From an uncultured Bacilli bacterium (GTDB taxonomy: Bacteria; Bacillota_I; Bacilli_A; RF39; UBA660), in NCBI GenBank assembly GCA_944332435.1, contig CALVJW010000005.1, positions 1 to 57,636 on the forward strand: a stretch of DNA of 57,636 nt, in the 5' to 3' direction. Position numbers and translations under genes: made by a program. The notes under the pieces are model-generated. The model had not been told where the DNA came from and searched no databases. It was given only the letters and a program-made list of their open reading frames with translations. Positions 7,532-15,495 of the stretch are shown here, piece by piece (position 1 is the first letter of the stretch; each line of letters starts with the position of its first letter).

Positions 7532-8478
7532 TATTTATTCTCAATAAAGTAAGCATAATATTCATCAAAAGTAATACCAAGTTCATGAATTTTTTTGGCA
7601 ACATCAACACCAACATAACGGTAGTGCCATGATTCATAATCATACCCTGTAATATCTTCTTTTCCTTTTGGATATCTTAAAATAAATCCATATTCATGAG
7701 CATGCTTTTGTAACCATTTAAATTCATCAGTATTTTCAAAATCATTTAATATACTATTATAAGTAACAATGTCTAAAGTATAACCAGTTTGATGTTCTGA
7801 AGAACCTGCTCTTGCAGAAATGCTATCTGCCCAAGCTTGTCCTTGTTGATCTTTATATCGATTCCATAAAATTTCTTGTGTTTCATAGTCACGATAAGAA
7901 GAAGTAATAATTAAAGTTAAATTTTCTTTTTTGGCAGCATTCCACATATCTAAGAAAGCATCAAATACTTCTTCTTTTATTTCATTTTCGCCATAACAAT
8001 ATTGATTACTAATTGAAACAATATTGGTTGGTTGATAATCTTTTCCAAGTGCATAATATTTATTAACTAACATTAATTCTTTTTTACTAGTATCTGTTTT
8101 TTTAGAATTTTCGTAAAATTCTCTATCACGATTGACATTGACGAGTGTTACAACATCTTTCATACTTTTATTTGGATGTTTTTTACTATAAGCTAAATAA
8201 CGGTCTAAATGATCTAATAGGAAATATTGTTCTTGTAATAAGGATACCATATTTTTGTGATATTCTTTTTTTAAAATCGTATCGATTTCTTTTGGACTTT
8301 GTTTTAAAATTATTTCAATTTCATCTTTTTGGTATCCTATTTGTTTTAATAAATAGGAGTTACTATGGATATATTGAAAGTAAGAAAATCCTCCAATTCC
8401 AACACCAATTAATAAAATAAGACCAATGAGACAATTACGTATTCTTTTTTTTCTTAATCTTCTTTTTTTCTTTTTCAT
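7531..8478 (-). CDS. Membrane-anchored D-Ala-D-Ala carboxypeptidase, VanY/M15B family
   Basis: A 315-residue protein with a very basic N terminus (MKKKKRRLRKKR), one membrane helix at about 14-36 and an extracellular C-terminal peptidase. The M15B signature is complete: SSYRDYETQ at 193-201, SEHQTGYTLD at 227-236 with zinc ligands His229 and Asp236, and ESWHYRYVG at 282-290 with the third ligand His285. Such enzymes remove the terminal D-Ala from peptidoglycan pentapeptides. Here it lies amid murE/mraY genes and is a housekeeping-type wall enzyme; no vanRS/HAX genes are nearby, so vancomycin resistance is not implied. Its first codons and promoter were included in the duplication that follows. 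Confidence 0.9.
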   Translation of the reverse strand: MKKKKRRLRKKRIRNCLIGLILLIGVGIGGFSYFQYIHSNSYLLKQIGYQKDEIEIILKQSPKEIDTILKKEYHKNMVSLLQEQYFLLDHLDRYLAYSKKHPNKSMKDVVTLVNVNRDREFYENSKKTDTSKKELMLVNKYYALGKDYQPTNIVSISNQYCYGENEIKEEVFDAFLDMWNAAKKENLTLIITSSYRDYETQEILWNRYKDQQGQAWADSISARAGSSEHQTGYTLDIVTYNSILNDFENTDEFKWLQKHAHEYGFILRYPKGKEDITGYDYESWHYRYVGVDVAKKIHELGITFDEYYAYFIENK

Positions 8479-8493
8479 ATTCTCACCATTACT

Positions 8494-8522
8494 ATTATAA
8501 AATAATTTTTTTAATATCGCAA
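8494..8522 (-). promoter_or_regulatory. Promoter of the VanY-type gene
   Basis: Read on the minus strand: TTGCGA (8522-8517), 17-bp spacer, TATAAT (8499-8494), then GGTGAG before the ATG. Confidence 0.7.
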
Positions 8523-8585
8523 TGAAAACAAGAAGTGGAATGTCAACCTGTTATTTGTTTCATTAAGTTATTAGCGAAGTGACTT

Positions 8586-8890
8586 ATAAAAATAAAAGGT
8601 ACCCTAGAAAAGGGAAATTGGGAGATGCTTTTATTGCAATGAAAATTTTTATAAAGGTGGACATGATTATGTTAAAGAACCCATGTTTATTATTCAAAAT
8701 ATGCTTCAAAATTTAGATAGAAAAATTATGAAACAGAAGAAAATTGTATGATAACTATGACTAAGGGTATACAAAAGTGTGAAAAAAGTGATATATTGTT
8801 AGTACTTGAAAAAAGGGTATGGGGAGTATCAGATTATAAAAGAAAATATATTTTAGTGATCGAGAAATTATCGAGAACTTAATAAGATAA
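8586..8890 (+). pseudogene. Decayed murE copy (start lost, about 1 kb internal deletion)
   Basis: About 305 bp matching both ends of the intact murE at 9146-10480. The start codon is ATA instead of ATG at 8586-8588. The 5' match runs to the GGACATGATTAT segment near 8670, then the sequence jumps to the part equivalent to about 10258 of the intact gene; TGAAGA is present at both parental breakpoints. The 3' match keeps the TAA at 8888-8890 but with several frameshifts and stops. It cannot make a Mur ligase. Confidence 0.88.
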
Positions 8891-8903
8891 TAGAGGTGAT
8901 AGT

Positions 8904-9031
8904 ATGTTAATCCTGACAAAAGCGATTCTAGCAATGCTAATAGGTTTTATTCTTTCCATAATAATGGGATTAATTGCCGTTCCTTTACTTAAAAAATTGA
9001 AAATCAAACAAAAAGTAAGTATCTTTTTTTC
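8904..9031 (+). pseudogene. Truncated mraY copy (first 42 codons)
   Basis: Starts with the same RBS (TAGAGGTGATAGT) and MLILTKA leader as the intact mraY at 10494 and matches it to the VSIF codons. It then runs out of frame into the copied vanY upstream region and stops at 9134. The fragment keeps one membrane helix. It is still open, so a 76-residue chimeric peptide could be made, but it lacks every MraY catalytic residue. Confidence 0.85.
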
Positions 9032-9051
9032 TTTTTTATATTCCTACCATT

Positions 9052-9083
9052 ATTATAATAAAATCACTTTTTTGCTATCGCAA
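9052..9083 (-). promoter_or_regulatory. Orphan copy of the vanY promoter
   Basis: Minus strand TTGCGA (9083-9078), 17 bp, TATTAT (9060-9055). It corresponds to the promoter at 8494-8522 but no longer has its gene; it would transcribe antisense through the mraY fragment and the murE pseudogene. Confidence 0.45.
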
Positions 9084-9145
9084 CGAAAACAAAAAGTGGA
9101 GTATCAATCTATCATTTTTTACATAAGTTACTAGTGAGGTGGCTT

Positions 9146-10480
9146 ATGAAAATAAAATGTGACTCTAGAAAAGTAAAACCGGGAGATACTTTTGTTGCAA
9201 TAAAAGGGTTTTATAAAGATGGACATGATTATATTGAAGAAGCGATTGCGTCTGGAGCAAAAAAGGTTATAGCAGAACATGGATTATATTCTGTTGATAC
9301 TTTGATCGTAAAAGATACGAGAGAATATTTAGTTCAAACATTGAAAAAAGAGTATTATGATCAAATCAAAAAATTAAAATTAATTGGTATAACAGGGACA
9401 AATGGGAAAACAACAACTTGTTTCTTATTATATCAAGCATTAAAAAAAGCGGGTTATCAATGTGCTTATATTGGAACAATTGGATTTTATATTGATAAGA
9501 AAAGGAAAGATTTATTAAATACAACGCCGGATATTTTAGATTTGTATGAAATGTTAATAGAGTGTGAGAAAGAACAAGTCGAATATGTAATGATGGAAGT
9601 AAGTAGTCATGCACTTGATATGAACAGGGTTGGGGGATTAGAATTTGATTATGCAATTTTTAGTAATTTAACAAAAGATCATTTAGATTATCATTTAGAT
9701 ATGAAAAGTTATGCATTAGCAAAACAAAAATTATTTTATCAGTTAAAAAGAAATGGAAAAGCAATTGTAAATGTAGACGATGATTATAAGAATTTCTTTT
9801 TGGTTCATAATAATACTATTACTTATGGTCTAAAAGAAGGAGAGTATCAACTTACAGATTATAAGATGGATATTCACGGTAGTAAATTTATAATTAACAA
9901 TGAAAAGTATCAATCAAAATTGATTGGTAAACATAATTTGTATAATTTATTGGTTACCGTTATTATGTTAAAAGAGTTAAAAATTTCTAATATTGAACAG
10001 TTGATTTCTTCTTTAGAAGCACCAAAAGGAAGAATGGAAATGATTCCATATCATGATAATATTATTGTTGTAGATTATGCGCATACACCTGATGCAGTTG
10101 CCAATATGATTCAAGCATTTCAAGAAATAGAACATCAGCATATTTATACGATTATTGGTTGTGGCGGTAATCGAGATAAAACGAAAAGACCAATTATGGC
10201 AGATATCGCAACAAAATTATCTGATTATGTAATATTCACCAGTGATAATCCTAGAAATGAAGATCCAATGACAATTATTCAAGATATGATACAAAATTTA
10301 GACAGAAAAAATTATGAAATTGAAGAAAATCGTGCGATTGCTATTACTAAGGGTGTACAAAAGTGTGAAAAAAATGATATACTGTTAGTGCTTGGAAAGG
10401 GACATGAGGAGTATCAAATTATAAAAGAAAATAAAATACATTTTAGTGATCGAGAAATTATTGAGGATTTAATAAAGTAA
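9146..10480 (+). CDS. murE: UDP-MurNAc-tripeptide synthetase (MurE paralogue 2, DAP-type motif)
   Basis: A 444-residue Mur ligase. The start is the ATG at 9146 after GAGGTGG; a GTG at 9134 is part of the RBS region. It shows CDSRKVKPGDTFVAIKG at the N terminus, ATP loop GTNGKTTTCFLL, ALAKQKLF with the carbamoyl-lysine, DYAHTPDAVAN and LGKGHEEY. The specificity motif is DNPRNEDP, the signature of enzymes adding meso-diaminopimelate (Arg contacts the DAP carboxylate in E. coli MurE). It is clearly diverged from MurE1 at 5576. It is followed 13 bp later by mraY, as in dcw clusters. It is the surviving copy of the local duplication. Confidence 0.92.
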   Translation: MKIKCDSRKVKPGDTFVAIKGFYKDGHDYIEEAIASGAKKVIAEHGLYSVDTLIVKDTREYLVQTLKKEYYDQIKKLKLIGITGTNGKTTTCFLLYQALKKAGYQCAYIGTIGFYIDKKRKDLLNTTPDILDLYEMLIECEKEQVEYVMMEVSSHALDMNRVGGLEFDYAIFSNLTKDHLDYHLDMKSYALAKQKLFYQLKRNGKAIVNVDDDYKNFFLVHNNTITYGLKEGEYQLTDYKMDIHGSKFIINNEKYQSKLIGKHNLYNLLVTVIMLKELKISNIEQLISSLEAPKGRMEMIPYHDNIIVVDYAHTPDAVANMIQAFQEIEHQHIYTIIGCGGNRDKTKRPIMADIATKLSDYVIFTSDNPRNEDPMTIIQDMIQNLDRKNYEIEENRAIAITKGVQKCEKNDILLVLGKGHEEYQIIKENKIHFSDREIIEDLIK

Positions 10481-10493
10481 TAGAGGTGATAGT

Positions 10494-11486
10494 ATGTTAA
10501 TCCTAACGAAAGCGGTTCTGGCAATGATGATTGGTTTTATTCTTTCTGTAATAACCGGATTAATTGCCATTCCTTTGCTTAGAAAACTAAAAATTAAGCA
10601 AAAAGTAAGTATCTTTTTAAGTAAAAAACACAAAGAAAAAAACGGAACTCCAACAATGGGAGGAATTATTTTTATCATTCCAACATTGGTTACAGTATTT
10701 ATTTTATTATTGATGGATAAGATGCAGTTTAGTGAAAACTTATTTATTGTAATATTAGTTTTTGTCCTATATGGTATCTTAGGTTTCGTAGACGATTATT
10801 TAAGTATTAAACGAGGACATAATGAAGGATTAACAGAACTTCAAAAATTATTTGGTCAATTAGTAATTGCTTTAATCTTCTTTTATATTTTTATGAAGAG
10901 TGGTTCTCAACCAATTTTTGATGTTCATACATTAGGAATTAAAATTAATATGGGGTGGTTTTATGGAATCTTCTTATTATTCATTTTAGTTGCAAGCTCT
11001 AATGCTGTTAATTTAACGGATGGACTAGATGGATTGGCTGGAGGATTATCACTTATTGCCTTCTTAGCGTTTGCACTTATTAGTTGGAATTCAAAATATG
11101 TAACAGGAAGTGAAGATATTGCCATCTTCTGCTTTATCCTTGTTGGTTCATTATTCGGATTTTTACTATTTAATACACATCCTGCTAAAGTATTTATGGG
11201 AGATACCGGATCTTTAGCACTTGGTGGTACTCTTGCTAGTGTAGCTGTGATTACAAGTCATGAAATTACATTAATTATTGTTGCCGGAGTATTTGTAGTA
11301 GAAACTTTATCATGTATTATTCAAATGCTATCTGTTCGTTTCGCTGGTAAAAAAGTATTTATTATGGCACCACTTCATCACCATTTTGAAAAACTCGGAT
11401 GGGATGAAAGAGATGTTGTAAAAATCTTTTGGACAGTAGGAATGTTACTAAGTATGGCAGCAATCGCTTTTGGAGTATGGATTTAA
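10494..11486 (+). CDS. mraY: Phospho-N-acetylmuramoyl-pentapeptide-transferase
   Basis: A 330-residue polytopic membrane enzyme (about ten helices) that transfers phospho-MurNAc-pentapeptide to undecaprenyl phosphate, giving lipid I. Visible MraY motifs: KNGTPTMGGI near residue 50, FVDDYLSIKRGHNEGLT near 100 with the DD pair, NAVNLTDGLDGLAGG near 175 with the catalytic Asp, FMGDTGSLALGG near 235 and the HHHFE loop near 300. RBS TAGAGGTGAT. It is co-transcribed with murE2 and ends at a terminator; murF, murD and ftsW do not follow, so the dcw cluster is split (murD is at 39907). Confidence 0.96.
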   Translation: MLILTKAVLAMMIGFILSVITGLIAIPLLRKLKIKQKVSIFLSKKHKEKNGTPTMGGIIFIIPTLVTVFILLLMDKMQFSENLFIVILVFVLYGILGFVDDYLSIKRGHNEGLTELQKLFGQLVIALIFFYIFMKSGSQPIFDVHTLGIKINMGWFYGIFLLFILVASSNAVNLTDGLDGLAGGLSLIAFLAFALISWNSKYVTGSEDIAIFCFILVGSLFGFLLFNTHPAKVFMGDTGSLALGGTLASVAVITSHEITLIIVAGVFVVETLSCIIQMLSVRFAGKKVFIMAPLHHHFEKLGWDERDVVKIFWTVGMLLSMAAIAFGVWI

Positions 11487-11510
11487 AAAGTATCGTTGGA
11501 TACTTTTTTT
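11486..11510 (+). terminator. Terminator of murE-mraY
   Basis: AAAAGTATC/GATACTTTT stem, GTTG loop, T run. The stem begins in the mraY stop codon. The 190 bp that follow (11511-11673) hold no gene that I can support. Confidence 0.85.
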
Positions 11511-11673
11511 GTTGCTAAAGGATTATGAAAGGATAGAGTAGTTGTATAAAGAAAAGAATAAAATCCGTTATCTAATTTAATCAGTACTTTCATAAGAATT
11601 AAGATAGACTTATCATAGAAAAATTTTCATCCTAAAATTGTTTGCACAATAGAATGATTTTCCCATAAAATAG

Positions 11674-11702
11674 TTGGAATCTTAAAGGAGATATGCTATA
11701 AT
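11674..11702 (+). promoter_or_regulatory. Sigma-A promoter
   Basis: TTGGAA at 11674-11679, 17-bp spacer, TGC-extended TATAAT at 11697-11702. Confidence 0.75.
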
Positions 11703-11726
11703 GTGGTTAATGATAGAGGGGATACT

Positions 11727-12275
11727 ATGGATGGACTATTAACAGAAAGTAAAAAAAGACCAATCATTGCGTTAGATGATATTAAAATAAAATTTTTTGA
11801 AGAAATCGTAGTAGAAGAGACTCATGAAAAAAAAGAGATTCCTGTTGAACACAAAGTAGAAGAAGTTGATTTTATTCATGATGTGGTTGGAAGAACGGAA
11901 CAGAGTGAATCAATTCATGAGGTAGAAGAGACAATTTCATCATTAGAAAATTCAATTGATTCTTTAACACCAAAAGTACCAGTGATACCAGAAAAGAAAT
12001 TAGAGAAAATAAAAGATACTGCTAAGATAAAATTAATGAAGAAAACGGTACGAGAAGATCTAAAAAATGTCCATTATGATGAACAACCAGAGCTTGCTAA
12101 TTTAGAAAATACGATTATTTTAAATGCTGATATTTTGAAAAAAGATATGGTGATGGAAAAACCGGAAAAAGATGAAGAAAAAAGTAATAAACGTTCCAAA
12201 ATTATCATATTATCATTGTTTATTATTTTGATTTTATTTGCATGTTCCATTCCATTATTTATTCGATTTTTATAA
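11727..12275 (+). CDS. Acidic protein with C-terminal membrane anchor, unknown function
   Basis: A 182-residue protein. ATG 11727 is chosen because GAGGGG precedes it and the promoter -10 is only 24 bp upstream; a GTG at 11703 overlaps the promoter. Residues 1-150 are cytosolic, rich in Glu, Lys and Val and probably disordered or helical; about residues 155-180 form one membrane helix (IIILSLFIILILFACSIPLF) just before the end, the layout of a tail-anchored protein. I do not recognise a family. It lies 60 bp upstream of the C39-like peptidase gene with a weak hairpin between, so they may be one unit. Confidence 0.6.
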   Translation: MDGLLTESKKRPIIALDDIKIKFFEEIVVEETHEKKEIPVEHKVEEVDFIHDVVGRTEQSESIHEVEETISSLENSIDSLTPKVPVIPEKKLEKIKDTAKIKLMKKTVREDLKNVHYDEQPELANLENTIILNADILKKDMVMEKPEKDEEKSNKRSKIIILSLFIILILFACSIPLFIRFL

Positions 12276-12283
12276 AAAAAGTG

Positions 12284-12307
12284 GAGGGTGGAATACATCC
12301 TCTTTTT
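12284..12307 (+). terminator. Terminator or attenuator between the two membrane-protein genes
   Basis: Seven-bp stem GAGGGTG/CATCCTC (one G-T pair) and five T. No promoter fits in the 27 bp before the next gene, so it probably passes some read-through. Confidence 0.6.
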
Positions 12308-12334
12308 GCTTAATTAGGTAGTAAGGAGTATAAA

Positions 12335-13648
12335 ATGAAAAAAGTTGTAATCATTGTAATTGCCATTATTGGTATTATAGGGGTTGCTTGTGCTACTTAT
12401 TTTGGATTACAGTGGAAAGAAGAAAAAGAAATAGCAGCTTATGTAGCACAACTAGATCAAGATTTTAAATTATTGTATCAAGATGAAGATTGTAAGATTC
12501 CGAAAGAAGATCTTACTGAAGAAGAAGTTGATGAAGTAATAGAGAAAATAGAAGAAAATAAATATTCTATCAACAAAGAAAAGCAATTAGAACAATTAAA
12601 AGAATTAAAACAGTATCTTTCATTCAAACAAGAATTAAATGATTTTTTTGAGGAAGAAGTATTAAAAGCAGATGTTTCAAACGAACAGTTAGAAACGTTA
12701 CAAAAAGAAGTGGAGAAGTTACCAGAGAATCTTCAAGAATTACTTGATGAAAAGATGAACTTAGCATTAGAACAAAAGAAGAAAATAGATGAAGCAGTTG
12801 CTTCTTTAGAACAATTATTTGTAAGTAAAGAAATGAAACAAGTAAAAGAAAAGGTAACAAGAAAAGAATTAGAAACGGCTAAAAATAAAATGAAAGAATT
12901 ACCACAGAAAGAGTTGTGGACAAAATATCAAGAAAAATATACGACAGTAGAAAAATTTATCAAAGATAGAGAAGAAAAAGAACGAGAAGAACGAGAAGAA
13001 CGAAAAGCTGAATTAGAACGTCAAAGACAAATTGAATTGGAACGACAAAGAAAATTAGAAGAAGAAGAAAGAAGAAAAGAAGAGGAGAGACAAAAAATTC
13101 AAAATGCTTATGTTGAGATAAAAAACGTCCCTTATATCAATCAAAAATATAATAAAGTATATAATGGATGTGAAGCTGCATGTCTTTTGATGTCTTTACA
13201 ATATCGAGGTTTAGCAACTAATCACAATTTAACTTCTTTTGCAACCATCATGCCAAAACATGAAAGTAATCCCCATCTTGGGTTTATCCATTCTATTTTT
13301 GATTTAGAACCAAGAGATGTAACACATTGGATTGCACCAGATGCTTTAAGTTCATTTGGATCACAATTTGGAAATGTAAAAAATGTATCAGGTAGTACGG
13401 CTGGACAAATTCGATCTTATATTGATCAAAACATTCCCGTAATTGTCTATGTAACGGCTAATTTTCAAAGTCCAACCAAGTGGTATGGAGAAGTACCTTT
13501 AAATTTACATGTTGTCTTAGTAACTGGTTATAATAAGATTACTGGTGACTATATTATTAGTGATCCATGGAGTGGACGAATGGTAGTATCAAAAAATACG
13601 TTTGAATCTATCTACAATTTACTTAGATATGCGGTTATTGTGCAATAA
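12335..13648 (+). CDS. Membrane-anchored coiled-coil protein with C39-like cysteine peptidase domain
   Basis: A 437-residue protein: N-terminal membrane anchor or uncleaved signal (about 4-24, VVIIVIAIIGIIGVACATYF), a long Glu/Lys-rich helical region to about residue 260 with a charged Arg/Glu coiled coil, then a papain-fold domain of the Peptidase_C39_2 type. Catalytic residues can be placed: Cys279 in YNGCEAAC, His392 in LHVVLVTGY and Asp410 in ISDPW. Such proteins are exported and act at the cell surface, on wall-linked peptides or leader peptides. No ABC transporter is fused or adjacent, so it is unlikely to be a bacteriocin processor. RBS GTAAGGAG; the substrate is unknown. Confidence 0.78.
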   Translation: MKKVVIIVIAIIGIIGVACATYFGLQWKEEKEIAAYVAQLDQDFKLLYQDEDCKIPKEDLTEEEVDEVIEKIEENKYSINKEKQLEQLKELKQYLSFKQELNDFFEEEVLKADVSNEQLETLQKEVEKLPENLQELLDEKMNLALEQKKKIDEAVASLEQLFVSKEMKQVKEKVTRKELETAKNKMKELPQKELWTKYQEKYTTVEKFIKDREEKEREEREERKAELERQRQIELERQRKLEEEERRKEEERQKIQNAYVEIKNVPYINQKYNKVYNGCEAACLLMSLQYRGLATNHNLTSFATIMPKHESNPHLGFIHSIFDLEPRDVTHWIAPDALSSFGSQFGNVKNVSGSTAGQIRSYIDQNIPVIVYVTANFQSPTKWYGEVPLNLHVVLVTGYNKITGDYIISDPWSGRMVVSKNTFESIYNLLRYAVIVQ

Positions 13649-13674
13649 GAATTGGAAGAAATCCAATTCTTTTT
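13648..13674 (+). terminator. Terminator after the C39-like gene
   Basis: AGAATTGGA/TCCAATTCT stem, AGAAA loop, five T. Confidence 0.85.
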
Positions 13675-13676
13675 CA

Positions 13677-13705
13677 TTTTCATATAACGAGAAACGTGTT
13701 ATAAT
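13677..13705 (+). promoter_or_regulatory. Promoter of gatCAB
   Basis: TTTTCA at 13677-13682, 17 bp, TATAAT at 13700-13705. Confidence 0.6.
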
Positions 13706-13748
13706 TGTTATGTTGAGAAATGTTTGTTATTAGAAAAAAGGAGGAAAC

Positions 13749-14048
13749 ATGGAACAGTTAAGTAAAGAGCAATTAGATCATGTTGCAAATCTTGCAAGAT
13801 TAAATCTAAGTGAAGATGAAAGAGAAAAGTATGCGACAGATTTTGTAACAATTTTAAATGATATTGAAAAAATTAATCAAGTTGATTTAAGTGATGTAAC
13901 GGATGAAATGATGATTAGTCCTAGTACCAATATCAATGAATATCATGAAGTAGAAACAGTGGAAGAAATTAGAAAGGAGGAGGCACTAAAAAATAGTAAA
14001 CTATCAGATGGAGACTATGTTGTAGTGCCACAAGTAATCCATGACTAA
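13749..14048 (+). CDS. gatC: Asp-tRNA(Asn)/Glu-tRNA(Gln) amidotransferase subunit C
   Basis: A 99-residue GatC with the family opening LSKEQLDHVANLARLNLSEDE and the C-terminal GDYVVVPQVI. GatC ties GatA and GatB together in the amidotransferase that converts misacylated Glu-tRNA(Gln) and/or Asp-tRNA(Asn) to the amide form. RBS AAAGGAGG. It overlaps gatA by 8 nt in the usual C-A-B order. Presence of the complex implies that GlnRS, and perhaps AsnRS, is lacking. Confidence 0.95.
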   Translation: MEQLSKEQLDHVANLARLNLSEDEREKYATDFVTILNDIEKINQVDLSDVTDEMMISPSTNINEYHEVETVEEIRKEEALKNSKLSDGDYVVVPQVIHD

Positions 14049-15495
14049 TTATTTAGATTTAAGTGTAACAGAGTTACATGAATTATTAAAAAAGAAAGAA
14101 ATTAAACCAATTGATTTGGTAGAAGAAGCATTTGCACGAATTGAACAAAGAAATGATAATGCTTTTATTACATTAAATAAAGAAGAAGCAATTCGTGTTG
14201 CAAAAGAATTAGAAGAGAAAGAAGTAGATCATATCTTATTTGGAATTCCCGTTGCGATAAAAGATAATATTTTAACGAAAGATTTACGTACGACTTGTGC
14301 ATCTTATATGTTAAATGACTTTAATCCAGTGGTGGATGCAACTGTAGTAGAAAAATTAAAAGCGTGTCATGCTATTATTATTGGAAAGACGAATATGGAT
14401 GAATTTGCCATGGGATCTACTGGAGAAACTTCTTACTTTGGACCTTCTAAAAATCCTTGGAATGAAAAGAAAGTAACAGGGGGATCTTCTAGTGGTAGTG
14501 CTAGTGCTATTAGTAGTAGAAGTGTTGCAGTAGCACTGGGTTCAGATACAGGTGGAAGTATTCGTCAACCAGCTAGTTTCTGTGGATTAGTAGGATTAAA
14601 ACCAACGTATGGAAGAGTTTCTAGAAATGGTCTTGTTGCTTTTGCATCTAGTTTAGATCAAATTGGTCCGATGACAAAAAATGTAAGTGACAATGCAATC
14701 GTGCTTTCTGTCATTAGCGGAAGAGATGAAAGAGATTTGACGAGTTCTCATGTAGAAGTACCAGATTATACAAAGTTCTTAAATCAAGATATTAAAGGAA
14801 TGAAAATCGCCGTTCCACGTTATTATATGAGTGATGTCATTGATGAAGAAGTAAGAAAACAAGTAGAGAAAATGATAACACTATTACAAGAGCATGGAGC
14901 AATTGTTGATTATGTTGATGTCCATCATATGGAACATGCAATTAGTTTATATCAAATTATTGCTCTTGGAGAAGCAAGTAGTAATTTAGCTCGTTTTGAT
15001 GGAATCCGTTATGGTCATTTAACAGAATCTTATGATAATATCGAAGAACTTTATAAAAAAACACGTTCTGAAGGATTTGGACGTGAAGTAAAACGCCGTA
15101 TTATGATTGGAAGTTATGTATTAAGTGGAGAAAATGCCGACATTTACTATAAAAAAGCATTAAAAGTAAGAAAGGCTTTAGCAAATAGTTTTGCAAAAGC
15201 ATTTGAAGATTATGATTTAATTATTGGCCCAACCAATACGAATGTTGCTTATGATTTAGGAACAAAAAAAGACGATGCATTAAAAAGTTTCTATGATGAT
15301 ATTTTAACAATTCCCGTGAATATGGCAGGACTTCCAGGTATGAGTTTACCAATTGGTTTTAATCACGAACACTTACCAATTGGAATGCATATTATTGGAA
15401 ATTATTTCGAAGAAGGAAAAATTTATACATTAGCAAGTTTTATTGAACAAGAATTAAAGTTAGAATTAAAACCAAAGGAGGGAGAAACATGTTAG
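14041..15495 (+). CDS. gatA: Asp-tRNA(Asn)/Glu-tRNA(Gln) amidotransferase subunit A
   Basis: A 484-residue amidase of the amidase-signature family. It shows VAIKDNI with the catalytic Lys (near residue 77), GGSSSGSA with the cis-Ser near 152, and DTGGSIRQPASFCG with the nucleophile Ser near 176, completing the Ser-cisSer-Lys triad. It releases ammonia from glutamine for GatB. Length is normal for the family. It overlaps gatC by 8 nt and gatB by 7 nt, so the three subunits are translationally coupled. Confidence 0.97.
   Translation: MTNYLDLSVTELHELLKKKEIKPIDLVEEAFARIEQRNDNAFITLNKEEAIRVAKELEEKEVDHILFGIPVAIKDNILTKDLRTTCASYMLNDFNPVVDATVVEKLKACHAIIIGKTNMDEFAMGSTGETSYFGPSKNPWNEKKVTGGSSSGSASAISSRSVAVALGSDTGGSIRQPASFCGLVGLKPTYGRVSRNGLVAFASSLDQIGPMTKNVSDNAIVLSVISGRDERDLTSSHVEVPDYTKFLNQDIKGMKIAVPRYYMSDVIDEEVRKQVEKMITLLQEHGAIVDYVDVHHMEHAISLYQIIALGEASSNLARFDGIRYGHLTESYDNIEELYKKTRSEGFGREVKRRIMIGSYVLSGENADIYYKKALKVRKALANSFAKAFEDYDLIIGPTNTNVAYDLGTKKDDALKSFYDDILTIPVNMAGLPGMSLPIGFNHEHLPIGMHIIGNYFEEGKIYTLASFIEQELKLELKPKEGETC

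Larger units (their letters stand above)
8465..10618. repeat. Tandem duplication: unit 1 about 8465-9031 (decayed), unit 2 about 9031-10618
   Basis: Unit 1 and unit 2 begin with the same diverged sequence: the vanY 5' end, its promoter and the murE upstream region (compare 8480-8600 with 9040-9160). Both continue through murE and the first 127 nt of mraY. The mraY copy in unit 1 stops at AAGTAAGTATCTTTTT and passes straight into the vanY-side sequence of unit 2. The parental breakpoints share a TCTTTTT tract (vanY start near 8465 and mraY near 10612), which points to microhomology-mediated duplication. Unit 1 then lost about 1 kb inside murE and drifted. Confidence 0.85.

Noticed and set aside
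7531-8478. Vancomycin resistance gene vanY
   Set aside because: The family is right, but there is no vanRS, vanH, ligase or vanX nearby; a general D,D-carboxypeptidase is more likely.
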